This document shows positions 49,936 through 58,828 of a DNA stretch of 64,000 nt, piece by piece; position 1 is the stretch's first letter; every line of letters begins with the position of its first letter. The notes under the pieces were generated by a model. That model saw nothing but the letters and a program-made list of their open reading frames with translations, made no database searches and was not told where the DNA came from. The translations under genes and the position numbers were made by a program. Where the stretch lies: NCBI RefSeq assembly GCF_900108335.1, contig NZ_FNVT01000033.1, forward strand, positions 1 to 64,000, in the 5' to 3' direction. This DNA comes from Nonomuraea solani. Its GTDB lineage: Bacteria > Actinomycetota > Actinomycetes > Streptosporangiales > Streptosporangiaceae.

Positions 49936-50913
49936 TCAGCGCTCCATCATCCGCAGGCCGGATTCGGGGTGGGTGTCGCCCGCGGCCGGAGGGAGGCTGG
50001 AGAGCTTGTCGATCTGCCGGGTGGTCAGCCGGACGCCGTCGGCGGCGGTGTTCTCCTCCACCCGGGTGACGCGCTTGGTGCCGGGGATGGGGGCGATGTC
50101 GTCGCCCTGGGCCAGCAACCAGGCCAGCGCGACCTGGGCGGGGGTGGCGCCCGCTTCGGCGGCGACGGCTTCGACCTCGTCGGCGATACGCAGGTTGCGC
50201 TGGAAGTTCTCGCCGGTGAAACGCGGGTTGCCGTGGCGGAAGTCGTCTTCGGCGAAACCGTCTGCGGAGCGGACTTTCCCGGTCAGGAAGCCGCGCCCGA
50301 GCGGCGAGAACGGCACCAGGCCGATGCCCAGCTCGCGCAGCAGCGGCAGCACCCGCTCCTCCAGGCCACGGGTCCACAGCGAGTACTCCGACTGGACGGC
50401 GGTGACCGGGTGCACGGCGTGGGCGCGGCGGATGGTGTCCGGTCCGGCCTCTGACAGGCCGATGTGGCCGATCTTGCCCTGCCGCACGAGGTCGGCCAGG
50501 GCGCCGGCGGTCTCCTCGATGGGCGTGTTCGGGTCGACCCGGTGCTGGTAGTACAGGTCGATGTGGTCGGTGCCGAGTCTTTTGAGCGAGCCTTCGACCG
50601 CGGTACGGATGTTGGCGGGGCCGCTGTCGAGGTTCCAGGGCCCCGCGCCGGCGTGCGAGACCAGGCCGAACTTGGTGGCCAGCACGACCTGGTCGCGGCG
50701 GCCCTTCAGAGCCCGGCCGAGCAACTCCTCGTTGGTGTAGGGGCCGTAGATCTCGGCGGTGTCGATCAGCGTGACGCCCAGTTCCAGGGCACGGTGGATG
50801 GTACGGATGGACTCGGCGTCGTCGGTGCCGGCGCCGGTGTAGCCGTGGGACATCCCCATCGCGCCCAGACCGATGCGGGAGACCTCCAGGTCGCCGAGCA
50901 GGACGTGCTTCAT
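49936..50913 (-). CDS. Aldo/keto reductase
   Basis: A 325-residue aldo/keto reductase of the YajO/AKR13-like type. It begins GLGAMGMSHGYTGAGTDD and has Asp and Tyr in LIDTAEIYGPYTNEE, Lys in VLATKFGLV and His in YYQHRVDPNTP. NADPH-binding residues lie in APIPGTKRVTRVEEN. The start at 50913 follows AACGGAGAAACC. It is divergent from the HTH regulator gene at 51101, which may control it. The substrate is unknown. Confidence 0.93.
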   Translation of the reverse strand: MKHVLLGDLEVSRIGLGAMGMSHGYTGAGTDDAESIRTIHRALELGVTLIDTAEIYGPYTNEELLGRALKGRRDQVVLATKFGLVSHAGAGPWNLDSGPANIRTAVEGSLKRLGTDHIDLYYQHRVDPNTPIEETAGALADLVRQGKIGHIGLSEAGPDTIRRAHAVHPVTAVQSEYSLWTRGLEERVLPLLRELGIGLVPFSPLGRGFLTGKVRSADGFAEDDFRHGNPRFTGENFQRNLRIADEVEAVAAEAGATPAQVALAWLLAQGDDIAPIPGTKRVTRVEENTAADGVRLTTRQIDKLSSLPPAAGDTHPESGLRMMER

Positions 50914-51100
50914 CGGGTTTCTCCGTTCCTCATCGGGAAGTCCACCAAAAAAAGGACATAAAGGCAGTTACCGGTATTCACTTTCGCGTGGTTCCGGCTT
51001 CGGTGCCAGGGCGGGTCGTGCCGGGGTGTGACGTACGGGGGTAATGACACGGCCCCCCACCTGCCCACCGAGTACGCCGGCGCGGTGTGAGACTGGAGGC

Positions 51101-52015
51101 ATGGCACCTCAGCGCACCACCAGCGGCAGCGACACGGAGCTGGGCCGGTTCCTGCGTGCCCGCCGCACCCAGACCAGTCCCGGGCAGGTGGGCCTGTCGG
51201 TGGGCACCGGCCTGCGCCGGACTCCGGGGTTGCGCCGGGAGGAGCTGGCCACCTTGTCGGGGATCAGCATCGACTACTACGTACGTCTGGAGCGCGGAAA
51301 AGAGACCCGCCCCAGCCCTTCGGTGATCGACGCCCTCGCGCGCGCCCTCCAGCTCGACGACGAGGAGCATCAGCACCTGCGCGAGCTGGCCGCCCGCGCG
51401 GCCCACTACGCCTCCGAGCCGCCGCCTCCGCCCAGCCGCACCGTGCGCCCGCACCTGAAACTGCTGCTGGAGACCCTGCGCCCCAGCCCCGCCTACATCG
51501 TCAGCCGCAGCATGGACGTCCTGGCCTGGAACCCCGGCGGGCTCGCCCTGTACGCGGGCCTGGAGGACTGGCCGCTCAAACAGCGCAACCTCGCCCGCTA
51601 CCTGTTCCTGCATCCCGCCTCGCGCGGGCTGTTCCCCGACTGGGACAACCAGATCCGCGGCTGTGTCGCCCGGCTGCGCGCCCAGGCCGGCACCGCGCCC
51701 GACGCGCCCGACCTGGCCGGCCTCGTCGGCGAACTGCTGCTGAAGAGCCCCGACTTCGCCAAGCTGTGGGAGCGCTACGACGTGACCGGCCGCAAGCCCG
51801 TCCGCAAGACCTTCCACCACCCGCATGTCGGCGCCATCACCCTCAGCGCCCAGTCGATGGCGCTGGAAGGCACCCCAGGCCAGCGCCTCGGGGTCTACGT
51901 CGCCGAGCCCGGCAGCCCCGACTACGACGCGATGCTGCTGCTCGACCTGACCGCACCCTCATCCACCACGCCCGCGACCGCGACCGATGAGACGTCGCCG
52001 CGCGCACAGTCCTGA
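51101..52015 (+). CDS. HTH regulator with MmyB-like ligand domain
   Basis: A 304-residue regulator. Residues about 12-85 form an XRE-type helix-turn-helix (LGRFLRARRTQTSPGQVGL; LRREELATLSGISIDYYVRL). Residues 110-285 form the MmyB-like domain (LRPSPAYIVSRSMDVLAWNP; FPDWDNQIRGCVARLR). Such proteins usually repress a divergent reductase gene and bind a fatty-acid-like ligand. That fits the divergent aldo/keto reductase. The ATG at 51101 has GGAGGC close upstream. Confidence 0.93.
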   Translation: MAPQRTTSGSDTELGRFLRARRTQTSPGQVGLSVGTGLRRTPGLRREELATLSGISIDYYVRLERGKETRPSPSVIDALARALQLDDEEHQHLRELAARAAHYASEPPPPPSRTVRPHLKLLLETLRPSPAYIVSRSMDVLAWNPGGLALYAGLEDWPLKQRNLARYLFLHPASRGLFPDWDNQIRGCVARLRAQAGTAPDAPDLAGLVGELLLKSPDFAKLWERYDVTGRKPVRKTFHHPHVGAITLSAQSMALEGTPGQRLGVYVAEPGSPDYDAMLLLDLTAPSSTTPATATDETSPRAQS

Positions 52016-52136
52016 CCCCGGAGTGGGGGATCGCGCCGCTGGAGCCGCCCGCCGATCGGCCGGCGACGGCACCACCGTCAACGCCGTCGCTCGCCGGCGG
52101 GTAGGCCACCCGCCGGCCAAGGGGTTGAGGACATGT

Positions 52137-52541
52137 CTAGTAGATGAACAGCCACCCATAGGTGCTGCGAAGGCAGGTCCAGTCCGGCCACTGCTCGTCC
52201 CGGCTGATGGTGTTGCCGTAGGCGGTGCCGGTGATCCGGGTGCGGAGCGCGCCGTTGGTGGTGGGCGGGCATTTGGCGCCGCCCTGGTAGAGCAGCTTGT
52301 CCAGGTCGCCGCCGGCCTGGCGCAGGTCGTCACAAGCGCGCCAGACGTCCATGTACCAGTCCGTCTCGGCGGTGCCGCCGTCCGGGTCGCAGGTGATGGT
52401 GTAGCTGTAGACCTCGGTCGGGCGGGAGGTGGGGTTCCACTGGATGAAGAGATCGGCCTGCGGGTCACTTGCCGCGGCGGCGGGTGCGGCAACGGCGAGC
52501 AGTGCGGTGGCGGCGAGCGCGCCGGCCAGTTTGCGGAGCAT
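52137..52541 (-). CDS. Subtilisin-inhibitor-like (SSI) secreted protein
   Basis: A 134-residue precursor with a Sec signal peptide (LAGALAATALLAVAAPAAAA). The mature part has YSYTITCDPDGGTAETD, then ACDDLRQAGGDLDKLL, KCPPT and a late Cys. This resembles Streptomyces subtilisin inhibitors (TITCDP-GG-HP, then CAALEAAGGD). The reactive-site loop around KCPPT differs from the usual CPM/V-Y/K, so specificity is unclear. The ATG at 52541 is preferred because it starts the signal peptide. Confidence 0.82.
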   Translation of the reverse strand: MLRKLAGALAATALLAVAAPAAAASDPQADLFIQWNPTSRPTEVYSYTITCDPDGGTAETDWYMDVWRACDDLRQAGGDLDKLLYQGGAKCPPTTNGALRTRITGTAYGNTISRDEQWPDWTCLRSTYGWLFIY

Positions 52542-52686
52542 GGAATCGTCGTCCCTTCGAAGGATTCGGCCTCTCCATGGAGGGCGGGACATTCCGTTCC
52601 CTGATGTTCCATCGGCCGGCAGCCGCCGCGCGAGTCACCAGAGCGACACTCGGCTCGCCGCACACGTTCGTTGGGGCCAAGCCCTC

Positions 52687-53541
52687 TTAGGACGTGGTGC
52701 TCTGGACGACGCGGATGGCCTCGGTACGTTCCTTCTCAAGTGTCCGGCGAACCTGGTCGAGATCGGCGGGGTGCTGTTTCAGGGCGGCGGTCTGGAGCTT
52801 CTCCTCCGTACGGCGCCAGACCTCGACGAGGCCCGTCTCCTCCTTGCACGCCACGTCGGCGACCGCGGTGGCCGTCTGGGCATTCGCCGAACCCGGGTCC
52901 TTCCACCGGTCGTCGGCGGCGGCCGCCAAGGGGTCGGCGTACTCCTTCTGGCCGCGGGCGCGCATGCACGACCGCCACTTGTCGAGAGCCGCCCGGACAT
53001 GGAGGTCCTTCGTCCGGGCCTGTTCGAAGATCTCCCGCTCCAGGCGCGTCAGAAGGGGCGACTCGGTGCCGTCGAGGTAGACGCGGTCCGTGCTGTCCTG
53101 GAGGCAGTCGCGTGCCGCCGATCTCTCCGCCGCGTCGCGGTAGCCGCCGCGGGCCCGTCCCGCCCGCTCTCGTTCCTTCTCGGCGGAGGTGAGCGGGGCG
53201 CGATAGCCCGCCTGCTTGGCGACCAGGGGTTCCATGACGCCGTAGCGGCGCCGGTTGGGCGCCTCGATCACGGTGACCCCGGGGAGCGCCGACCGGCTGT
53301 ACCCCTTCTTCGTGAGGCACTGGCTGGTGAGGACGTCCGCCGCCCGCTCCACGAGTGCGATATCCGTCTCGGTTCGCTTGTAGGTGTCGAACGGCAGGTG
53401 CAGCGCCCGTGCTTCGGCGGATGGATCGATGACGGGTCGATCGCTCGCTTTCGAAGCGGTCTGGGGGGCGGGAGCCGCGCACGCGGCGCTGGACAGCAGC
53501 GCCAGCGTCACGCAGCCCCACGCCCATCGTCCAGCGATCAC
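52687..53541 (-). CDS. Putative lipoprotein, unknown function
   Basis: A 284-residue protein with a lipoprotein signal peptide (lipobox LLSSAACA). The mature part is polar and helical, with several cysteines (TSQCLTKKG; ARDCLQDST; WRSCMRARG; VADVACKEE). This is the layout of hypothetical lipoproteins common in actinomycetes. No enzyme motif is seen. Its start overlaps the end of the upstream I36-type gene by four bases, so the two are cotranscribed. Confidence 0.78.
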   Translation of the reverse strand: MIAGRWAWGCVTLALLSSAACAAPAPQTASKASDRPVIDPSAEARALHLPFDTYKRTETDIALVERAADVLTSQCLTKKGYSRSALPGVTVIEAPNRRRYGVMEPLVAKQAGYRAPLTSAEKERERAGRARGGYRDAAERSAARDCLQDSTDRVYLDGTESPLLTRLEREIFEQARTKDLHVRAALDKWRSCMRARGQKEYADPLAAAADDRWKDPGSANAQTATAVADVACKEETGLVEVWRRTEEKLQTAALKQHPADLDQVRRTLEKERTEAIRVVQSTTS

Positions 53542-53906
53542 GCTACGTCGCAGGGGACTTCCCGGAACCAGAGGGATTCGACGGTGTTGTCGAATCCGTT
53601 GTTGGTGAAGTCGCTGTCGTTGCTGCGCGGCTTCGCGTAGTACCTGACGCCGGTCAGGTTGTCACCGCTGTAGAGGTCGATACCCGAATAGGACGCGTTC
53701 GCCATCGAGCTCGCCTGGTTCTCGAGAGCGCCCAGGTCGTCCCGCTGGTGGGTGGAGCACGTGATGTCCTTACGTGCGCCCTGATAGTCGTCGTGCTCCC
53801 AGAACGTGATGAGGTCCCTGCTGGCCAGCGACGCTTCGGCCGGGCTGACGGTGAGCACGGAGAACGACGCGACGAGCGCGAGCCCCGCGACCGCGAGTTT
53901 CTTCAT
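53538..53906 (-). CDS. Secreted I36/beta-gamma crystallin-like protein
   Basis: A 122-residue precursor with a Sec signal peptide (VAGLALVASFSVLTVSPAEA). The mature part has LITFWEHDDYQGARKDITCS, then SGIDLYSGDNLTG and a second Cys near the end. The W-x-DxxYxG pattern is typical of beta/gamma-crystallin-type domains, as in peptidase inhibitor family I36. It probably binds calcium or a protease outside the cell. It is the first gene of a two-gene operon with the lipoprotein gene. Confidence 0.82.
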   Translation of the reverse strand: MKKLAVAGLALVASFSVLTVSPAEASLASRDLITFWEHDDYQGARKDITCSTHQRDDLGALENQASSMANASYSGIDLYSGDNLTGVRYYAKPRSNDSDFTNNGFDNTVESLWFREVPCDVA

Positions 53907-54146
53907 GTGGTCCTTTTCTGTGGATCGGTGGAAGCAGCCCGCCATGAGGTGCTGATCTTGGCACGAGATCATACTTATCCAGGACGTAGCGGACACGCTG
54001 TTTGGGGCGATCCAGTCGAGCACGGGCGAGTGGGGATGAAACGTCCCAGGTCGCGGGCTGGGGGAGACGGTTCGCCGCCGGGCGACTCGCGAGCCACGGT
54101 ACGGCCGGCGCCTGACCGACGAGGGCCGTCCGAAACCACAAGGTAC

Positions 54147-54614
54147 TCAGTCGAGCTCCTGCGCATGGTGTGCCGGAACGACGACGTCCTCGATTTCGGT
54201 CTGATGGACGTTGGTGGCGATCACCAGGGCGGCGGCCATCGTCACCGCCACCGCGATGACGGTCGGCGGCCGGCGGCGGCGCGGTCGCGTACGAGCAGAG
54301 TCCGGCTCCGGTGGCACGCCCATGTCGAGTCGCCTGCGGGCCGCGCTCCACTCCGCGGCCGCCTGTTCGTCGAGACCGCAGCCGCGGACGAACGCCGTGA
54401 CCACCTCCTCGCGGGGCAGCGTCTGGCGCTTGAGCATTCCGGCCGCGGTCGAGTACGGCAGGTGGTGGCCGGCCCGCTGCGCATGAGACTGGATGTCGCG
54501 GTAGCTGCGCCCGGACCAGGCCTTGAGCCGTTGGAGCGCGGCCACGAACTCGGCGTCGGTGTGCGCGGCGGCGGGGTCGGGACGTCCTGACCGCTCTTCT
54601 GTTCCGGTGCTCAT
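54147..54614 (-). CDS. XRE-like HTH protein with membrane helix
   Basis: A 155-residue protein. Residues about 15-90 form a helix-turn-helix domain (FVAALQRLKAWSGRSYRDIQ; LPREEVVTAFVRGCGLDE) of the type common in Streptosporangiales. A basic linker and one transmembrane helix (about 118-135; VIAVAVTMAAALVIA) follow. It probably sits in the membrane with the DNA-binding part inside. The start at 54614 is a clear ATG; earlier in-frame codons would add an unlikely leader. Confidence 0.82.
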   Translation of the reverse strand: MSTGTEERSGRPDPAAAHTDAEFVAALQRLKAWSGRSYRDIQSHAQRAGHHLPYSTAAGMLKRQTLPREEVVTAFVRGCGLDEQAAAEWSAARRRLDMGVPPEPDSARTRPRRRRPPTVIAVAVTMAAALVIATNVHQTEIEDVVVPAHHAQELD

Positions 54615-54707
54615 AACCTGGCAGTACAGCCGAGTCGCACAGATCCGCACAAGCCGGAACAGCACATTCGTTGAGCTCTGGCCCGCGGATCGGGCAGCGT
54701 CGAAGGC

Positions 54708-55781
54708 GTGATCTTTCCCTGGTTCCACGCCGCCCTCGCCGGCGTGCTGATGTCGGCTGCCCCGGTCCATCATCGGATCGAGTCGTTTCTTGATCGGACG
54801 TTGCCGCCGGGGCCGGGCGGCACGGTGGCCGTGGCTCGCGATGGCAGGCTCGTGCACTGTGCCGGGTTCGGCCTGGCCGACCGCGAGGCCAGGACGCCGG
54901 CCCGATGCGACACGGCCTACGACGTCATGTCGATCACCAAGCAGTTCACCGCGGCCGCGATCATGAAGCTGCAGATGATGGGCAGGCTGCGCACCACCGA
55001 CCGGCTCGGGGTCCACCTCGGCCCGGTGCCGGCCGGCAAGCGCCTGATCACCGTACGCCAGCTGCTGACCCATACCTCCGGGCTGCGTGACCTCGGCGAC
55101 GACTACGCCCCCGTCTCCCGAGACACCATGGTGCGACGTGCCCTCGCGTCACCTCTGCGGTCGAGGCCGGGAGCCGAGTTCCACTACTCCAACGTGGGCT
55201 ACAGTCTGCTGGCCGCCATCGTCGAGCGCGTGTCCGGCAGCTCGTACGAAAGGTTCCTGGCCGAGCACCTTTTCGCCCCCGCCGGCATGACCGGCACGGG
55301 GTACGTGCTGCCCCGCTGGGCGCCCGGCCAGGTCGCGATCGAGTACGACAAGCGCGGCAAGAGACGTGGGGCGCCCACCGAGCATCCATGGGCGGCCGAC
55401 GGCCCCTACTGGTACCTGCGCGGTAACGGCGGCATGCTCTCCACCGCCCGCGACATGTACCGCTGGCATCGGGCTCTTGAGGCGGACACGATCCTGTCCC
55501 GCCGGGCCAAGGCGGAGCTGTTCGCCCCCCGGGTGCCCATCGACCGGAAGGCGAAGGTGTACTACGGCTACGGCTGGGGTGTGCTCCCGCGCTCCGAGCA
55601 CGGCCGCGTCACTGAACATGACGGCGGCAACGACTGGTCCTTCGGCGAGTTCGCCCGGTTCCCCGACAAGGGGGTGATGGTGTTCTGGATCACCAACCAG
55701 GCGTATCGGGAGGGGAAATGGAACCTCGAGGACATCAACGGCGAGCTCACGCCGGGTCTGGTCCAAGCCCTCGGAGCATGA
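54708..55781 (+). CDS. Beta-lactamase family serine hydrolase
   Basis: A 357-residue class C beta-lactamase/D-alanyl carboxypeptidase-like protein. The nucleophile lies in SITKQ (about residue 75), the Tyr motif in HYSNVGYSL (about 163) and the third motif in EHDGGNDW (about 305). A short N-terminal hydrophobic stretch could be a signal, but it lacks a basic start. The gene begins with GTG at 54708. Substrates may be esters or peptides; resistance to beta-lactams cannot be assumed. Confidence 0.88.
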   Translation: MIFPWFHAALAGVLMSAAPVHHRIESFLDRTLPPGPGGTVAVARDGRLVHCAGFGLADREARTPARCDTAYDVMSITKQFTAAAIMKLQMMGRLRTTDRLGVHLGPVPAGKRLITVRQLLTHTSGLRDLGDDYAPVSRDTMVRRALASPLRSRPGAEFHYSNVGYSLLAAIVERVSGSSYERFLAEHLFAPAGMTGTGYVLPRWAPGQVAIEYDKRGKRRGAPTEHPWAADGPYWYLRGNGGMLSTARDMYRWHRALEADTILSRRAKAELFAPRVPIDRKAKVYYGYGWGVLPRSEHGRVTEHDGGNDWSFGEFARFPDKGVMVFWITNQAYREGKWNLEDINGELTPGLVQALGA

Positions 55782-55877
55782 ACGTTTTCGACTTTTTTGA
55801 AGTGCCCTCTTCATATTGCCCGGCGGAAGAGGCTGACCTATTCTCAACGACATTCCGGGTGGACAGGGAAGAGAACA

Positions 55878-56990
55878 ATGACTGCCGAAATTCAATCGTT
55901 CAGCATTGACATTCCGCAGGCCGATCTGGAAAGCCTGGCCGACCGGCTGCGCCGTACCCGATGGCCCGACGAGCTGCCGGGAGTCGAGTGGACGCACGGC
56001 ATTCCGCTGAAGCTGGTCAGAGAGCTGGCCGAGTATTGGTGCACCGGGTATGACTGGCGGGCGGCCGAGGCTCGGCTGAATGGGTTCCCCCAGTTCATCA
56101 CCGAGATCGACGGCCAGCGCATTCACTTCCTGCACGTCGAATCCGAACGTGACGACGCGATCCCCCTGCTGATCACGCATGGCTATCCCAGCTCGTTCGC
56201 CGAGTTCGAAAAGGTGATCCCGGAGCTCCTGGACCGGGGATTCCACGTCGTGATCCCCTCGCTGCCGGGCTTTGGATTCTCGACACCGGTGCGGGAATCC
56301 GGATGGGCGATGGGCCGTACCGCTCGCGCCTGGGTCGAGCTGATGGCCCGGCTCGGCTACGAGCGATATGGCGTACACGGCGGCGACGTCGGTGCCGGCG
56401 TCTCCGGCGCCGTCGGCGGGCTGGACGGCGAGCACGTCATCGGCATCCACGTGGTCACCGACCCCTACACCGCCGCGGCCACCGCGACCTTCATGCCGTG
56501 GATCGCGAATCAGCTGAACCCGGACGACCCGGTCGACAAGCTGGCCCTGGACCGGATCGAGGAGTTCCGCCGGAACGACTCCGGCTACCTGGCCATCCAG
56601 AACACCCGCCCGCAGACCATGGGGTACGGCCTGACCGACTCCCCCGTCATGCAACTGGCCTGGATCGCGGAAAGCTTCGAACTATGGACCGACCTGCCGA
56701 TCGACCGGGATCAACTGCTCACCAACATCAGTCTGTACTGGTTCACCGGCTCGGGCGTGTCCGCGGCGCGCTTCCTGTACGAGCAGGCCCACTCCCAGGA
56801 CTGGGGAACGCCGCCCACGGCGCCGCAGGGATATTCGGTCTTCGGCGCGGACCCGACGGCTCGCCGCCTCATCGGCCCCGCCGAGGACGCGCACTGGGTG
56901 GAGCACGGGCATGGCCGGCACTTCCCCGCCATGGAGGCGCCGGCGCAACTGGCCGAAGACCTGTCCGCCTTCTTCGACGGGCTCCGATGA
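55878..56990 (+). CDS. Epoxide hydrolase
   Basis: A 370-residue alpha/beta-hydrolase with the N-terminal epoxide hydrolase domain (about residues 5-110; ADRLRRTRWPDELPGVEW). The oxyanion motif is HGYPSS, the Asp nucleophile lies in GVHGGDVGAG and the base in GHGRHFPAMEAP. The nucleophile loop lacks the Trp usual in GGDWG. It opens epoxides to diols in the cytoplasm. The start at 55878 follows GGGAAGAGAAC. A perfect terminator follows the gene. Confidence 0.92.
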   Translation: MTAEIQSFSIDIPQADLESLADRLRRTRWPDELPGVEWTHGIPLKLVRELAEYWCTGYDWRAAEARLNGFPQFITEIDGQRIHFLHVESERDDAIPLLITHGYPSSFAEFEKVIPELLDRGFHVVIPSLPGFGFSTPVRESGWAMGRTARAWVELMARLGYERYGVHGGDVGAGVSGAVGGLDGEHVIGIHVVTDPYTAAATATFMPWIANQLNPDDPVDKLALDRIEEFRRNDSGYLAIQNTRPQTMGYGLTDSPVMQLAWIAESFELWTDLPIDRDQLLTNISLYWFTGSGVSAARFLYEQAHSQDWGTPPTAPQGYSVFGADPTARRLIGPAEDAHWVEHGHGRHFPAMEAPAQLAEDLSAFFDGLR

Positions 56991-57002
56991 CCGAAGTACT
57001 CA

Positions 57003-57033
57003 GCCGGCGTGGCCTGAACAGGGCCACGCCGGC
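57003..57033 (+). terminator. Terminator after the epoxide hydrolase gene
   Basis: GCCGGCGTGGCC pairs perfectly with GGCCACGCCGGC across a 7-base loop, 12 bases after the stop codon. Confidence 0.88.
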
Positions 57034-57155
57034 CCGCCAGTTCCTGCTGCGGCGGGCCGGGCCGCCGACGTGACGGCGCTGATCACGGAGCGGGCACATT
57101 TACCCGTTTTTCGAACAGATCCCGCCGCATCGCCCGGCGCCGGTTCAATCCGAGC

Positions 57156-58256
57156 ATGAGATCCATCCGACAGGGGGCCTTACTGGCCGCGGTCACGGTC
57201 ATGACGGCAGTGGTCACTCCCGTGGCGGCGGCAGCCGCGCCGGGCTCGTGCCAGGCGCCGCCGCGCAGCAGCCCCGGCTACAACGACTTCGTGCTCACGT
57301 ACAAGTCAGAGTGCGCCACGAAGAAGAACTACGACCGGACGTTCCCGGACGTCACGGCGTCCGTCCTGGTCGACAAGCGCAACAAACTGGCGGTCACCGC
57401 GTCGACGGCGCTGGCCGGTGCGATCGCGTCGGTCAAGGTGAACGACAAGGAGTTCATCTCCAGCGGCGGCCACGGTGCCGCCTTCCAGTACGCCTTCCAC
57501 GCCTGGCAGAAGGGTGAGGCGGCGACCGAGTGCTACAACCCGACGCAGGCCGGCACCCGCATGGACGACGTGGGCCAGCCGCCGCCCTACCACGGTCCCA
57601 GCACCAGCGCGCTCTACACCATGGCCAAGTCCGGTGGCTCGATCCGCACGGCGGTGCGGCCCGCGATGTTCGTGACGCTCGCGGACAAGAAGCCGGGCTG
57701 GGGCGACTGTCTCAGCGCCGACCACCAGGACAAGCGCGTCCCGTTCACGATGGGCCTGTCACCGTACTGGCTGGAGACCGAGATCGACCTCGCCCCCGAT
57801 CATGACGCGCCCGCGCTGGAGAACGTGTTCCGGGCCGCCGCCACGATCACCTCCGACGACGAACGGCACGATCACTTCAGCGGTGTCCTCGTCGCGTACC
57901 TGCAGCCGGATTTCACGAAGGTCTTCTCCTATAGCCCCGCCACCGGCCGCCTGTCGCCCAAGCCCGTGGACTCTCACACGAGCAAGGACCCCATGGTGCG
58001 CTGCACCGGCGACGGCGCCTACTGCCTCGGCATGTACGTCAAGCCCGACGTCCTCGGCGACAAGGCCTACTACTACACGATGACCCGCCCGCCCATGGAC
58101 TACAACGGCCACTTCGGCGAGAACACCATCCAGGTCACCAGCCCCAGCGGCGCCCTGGACAAGGGAGACAAGGTCGACTACGAGACGTACGTGGTCGTGG
58201 GCGACAAGAGCCGCGTCGAGCAGACCATGACCCGGCTCCACCGCACCTTCAGTTGA
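57156..58256 (+). CDS. Secreted protein of unknown function
   Basis: A 366-residue precursor with a Sec signal peptide (LLAAVTVMTAVVTPVAAAAA). The mature protein has Cys residues that could pair (SCQAPPR, SECATKKN, TECYNPTQ, WGDCLSADH, VRCTGDGAYC). It is rich in beta-strand-like stretches and aromatic residues. No known domain is recognised. The C-terminal part (YETYVVVGDKSRVEQTM) looks like a carbohydrate-binding beta-sandwich, but this is a guess. It has no ORF neighbours in an operon; a terminator follows directly. Confidence 0.82.
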   Translation: MRSIRQGALLAAVTVMTAVVTPVAAAAAPGSCQAPPRSSPGYNDFVLTYKSECATKKNYDRTFPDVTASVLVDKRNKLAVTASTALAGAIASVKVNDKEFISSGGHGAAFQYAFHAWQKGEAATECYNPTQAGTRMDDVGQPPPYHGPSTSALYTMAKSGGSIRTAVRPAMFVTLADKKPGWGDCLSADHQDKRVPFTMGLSPYWLETEIDLAPDHDAPALENVFRAAATITSDDERHDHFSGVLVAYLQPDFTKVFSYSPATGRLSPKPVDSHTSKDPMVRCTGDGAYCLGMYVKPDVLGDKAYYYTMTRPPMDYNGHFGENTIQVTSPSGALDKGDKVDYETYVVVGDKSRVEQTMTRLHRTFS

Positions 58257-58265
58257 TGGACCGGG

Positions 58266-58289
58266 CGCGGAGCCTGGGAAGGCTCCGCG
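58266..58289. terminator. Bidirectional terminator
   Basis: CGCGGAGCC pairs with GGCTCCGCG across a 6-base loop, between two convergent genes. Confidence 0.8.
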
Positions 58290-58733
58290 TCAGGTCTCGA
58301 TCTCACTGGCGTGTTGCGCGAGTCCGCTCGCCATGGCCCGCATGAAGCGGCGCAGGTACCACTGGAAGACCCGGCGCATCCCTCGGCGAGCCGTGTACGT
58401 GCCGTGCCAGCGAATTCGGGTTCCGCCGCCGGGCAGTTCGTGGAGTTCCACGGCGGCGTGGTAGTCGATCATTTGCGGATTCTCCACGCCCTCGTACGCG
58501 AACCGGCGTCCCGGCTCCAGGGCGGTGATCCGCTCCTTGGTGACGACCTTCCCGGTGCGGAAGGCGCGGACCGCGCCGACGCCGTCTCGGCCATCAGGCG
58601 AGAGGTCACGCGACTGACCGGTCTCCAGCGCTTCGATACGCGACCATGCGGGCCAGCTCCGCGGGTCGAGCAGCAATGTCCACACTGTCGCCGGCGGCGC
58701 CGTGGATTCGGCTGTGACGTCGTACGACTGCAT
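58290..58733 (-). CDS. SRPBCC (START-like) family protein
   Basis: A 147-residue protein of the polyketide cyclase/START superfamily: TAESTAPPATVWTLLLDPRS at the start, WSRIEALETG, GVGAVRAFRTG and a long C-terminal helix (RFMRAMASGLAQHASEI). Such proteins hold hydrophobic ligands in a helix-grip cavity. The start at 58733 is set by homology; a longer frame upstream is not supported. It is about 95 bases from the AraC gene on the same strand, with the two perhaps cotranscribed. Confidence 0.85.
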   Translation of the reverse strand: MQSYDVTAESTAPPATVWTLLLDPRSWPAWSRIEALETGQSRDLSPDGRDGVGAVRAFRTGKVVTKERITALEPGRRFAYEGVENPQMIDYHAAVELHELPGGGTRIRWHGTYTARRGMRRVFQWYLRRFMRAMASGLAQHASEIET

Positions 58734-58828
58734 TCCGGGATTCCTCACACTGTTCGGCTGATTCGGCCACGGAACAAACCTAGGGACAGGTGGTCGCCGG
58801 CCCAATGCCCGAGATTGCGGTGCGGCGG

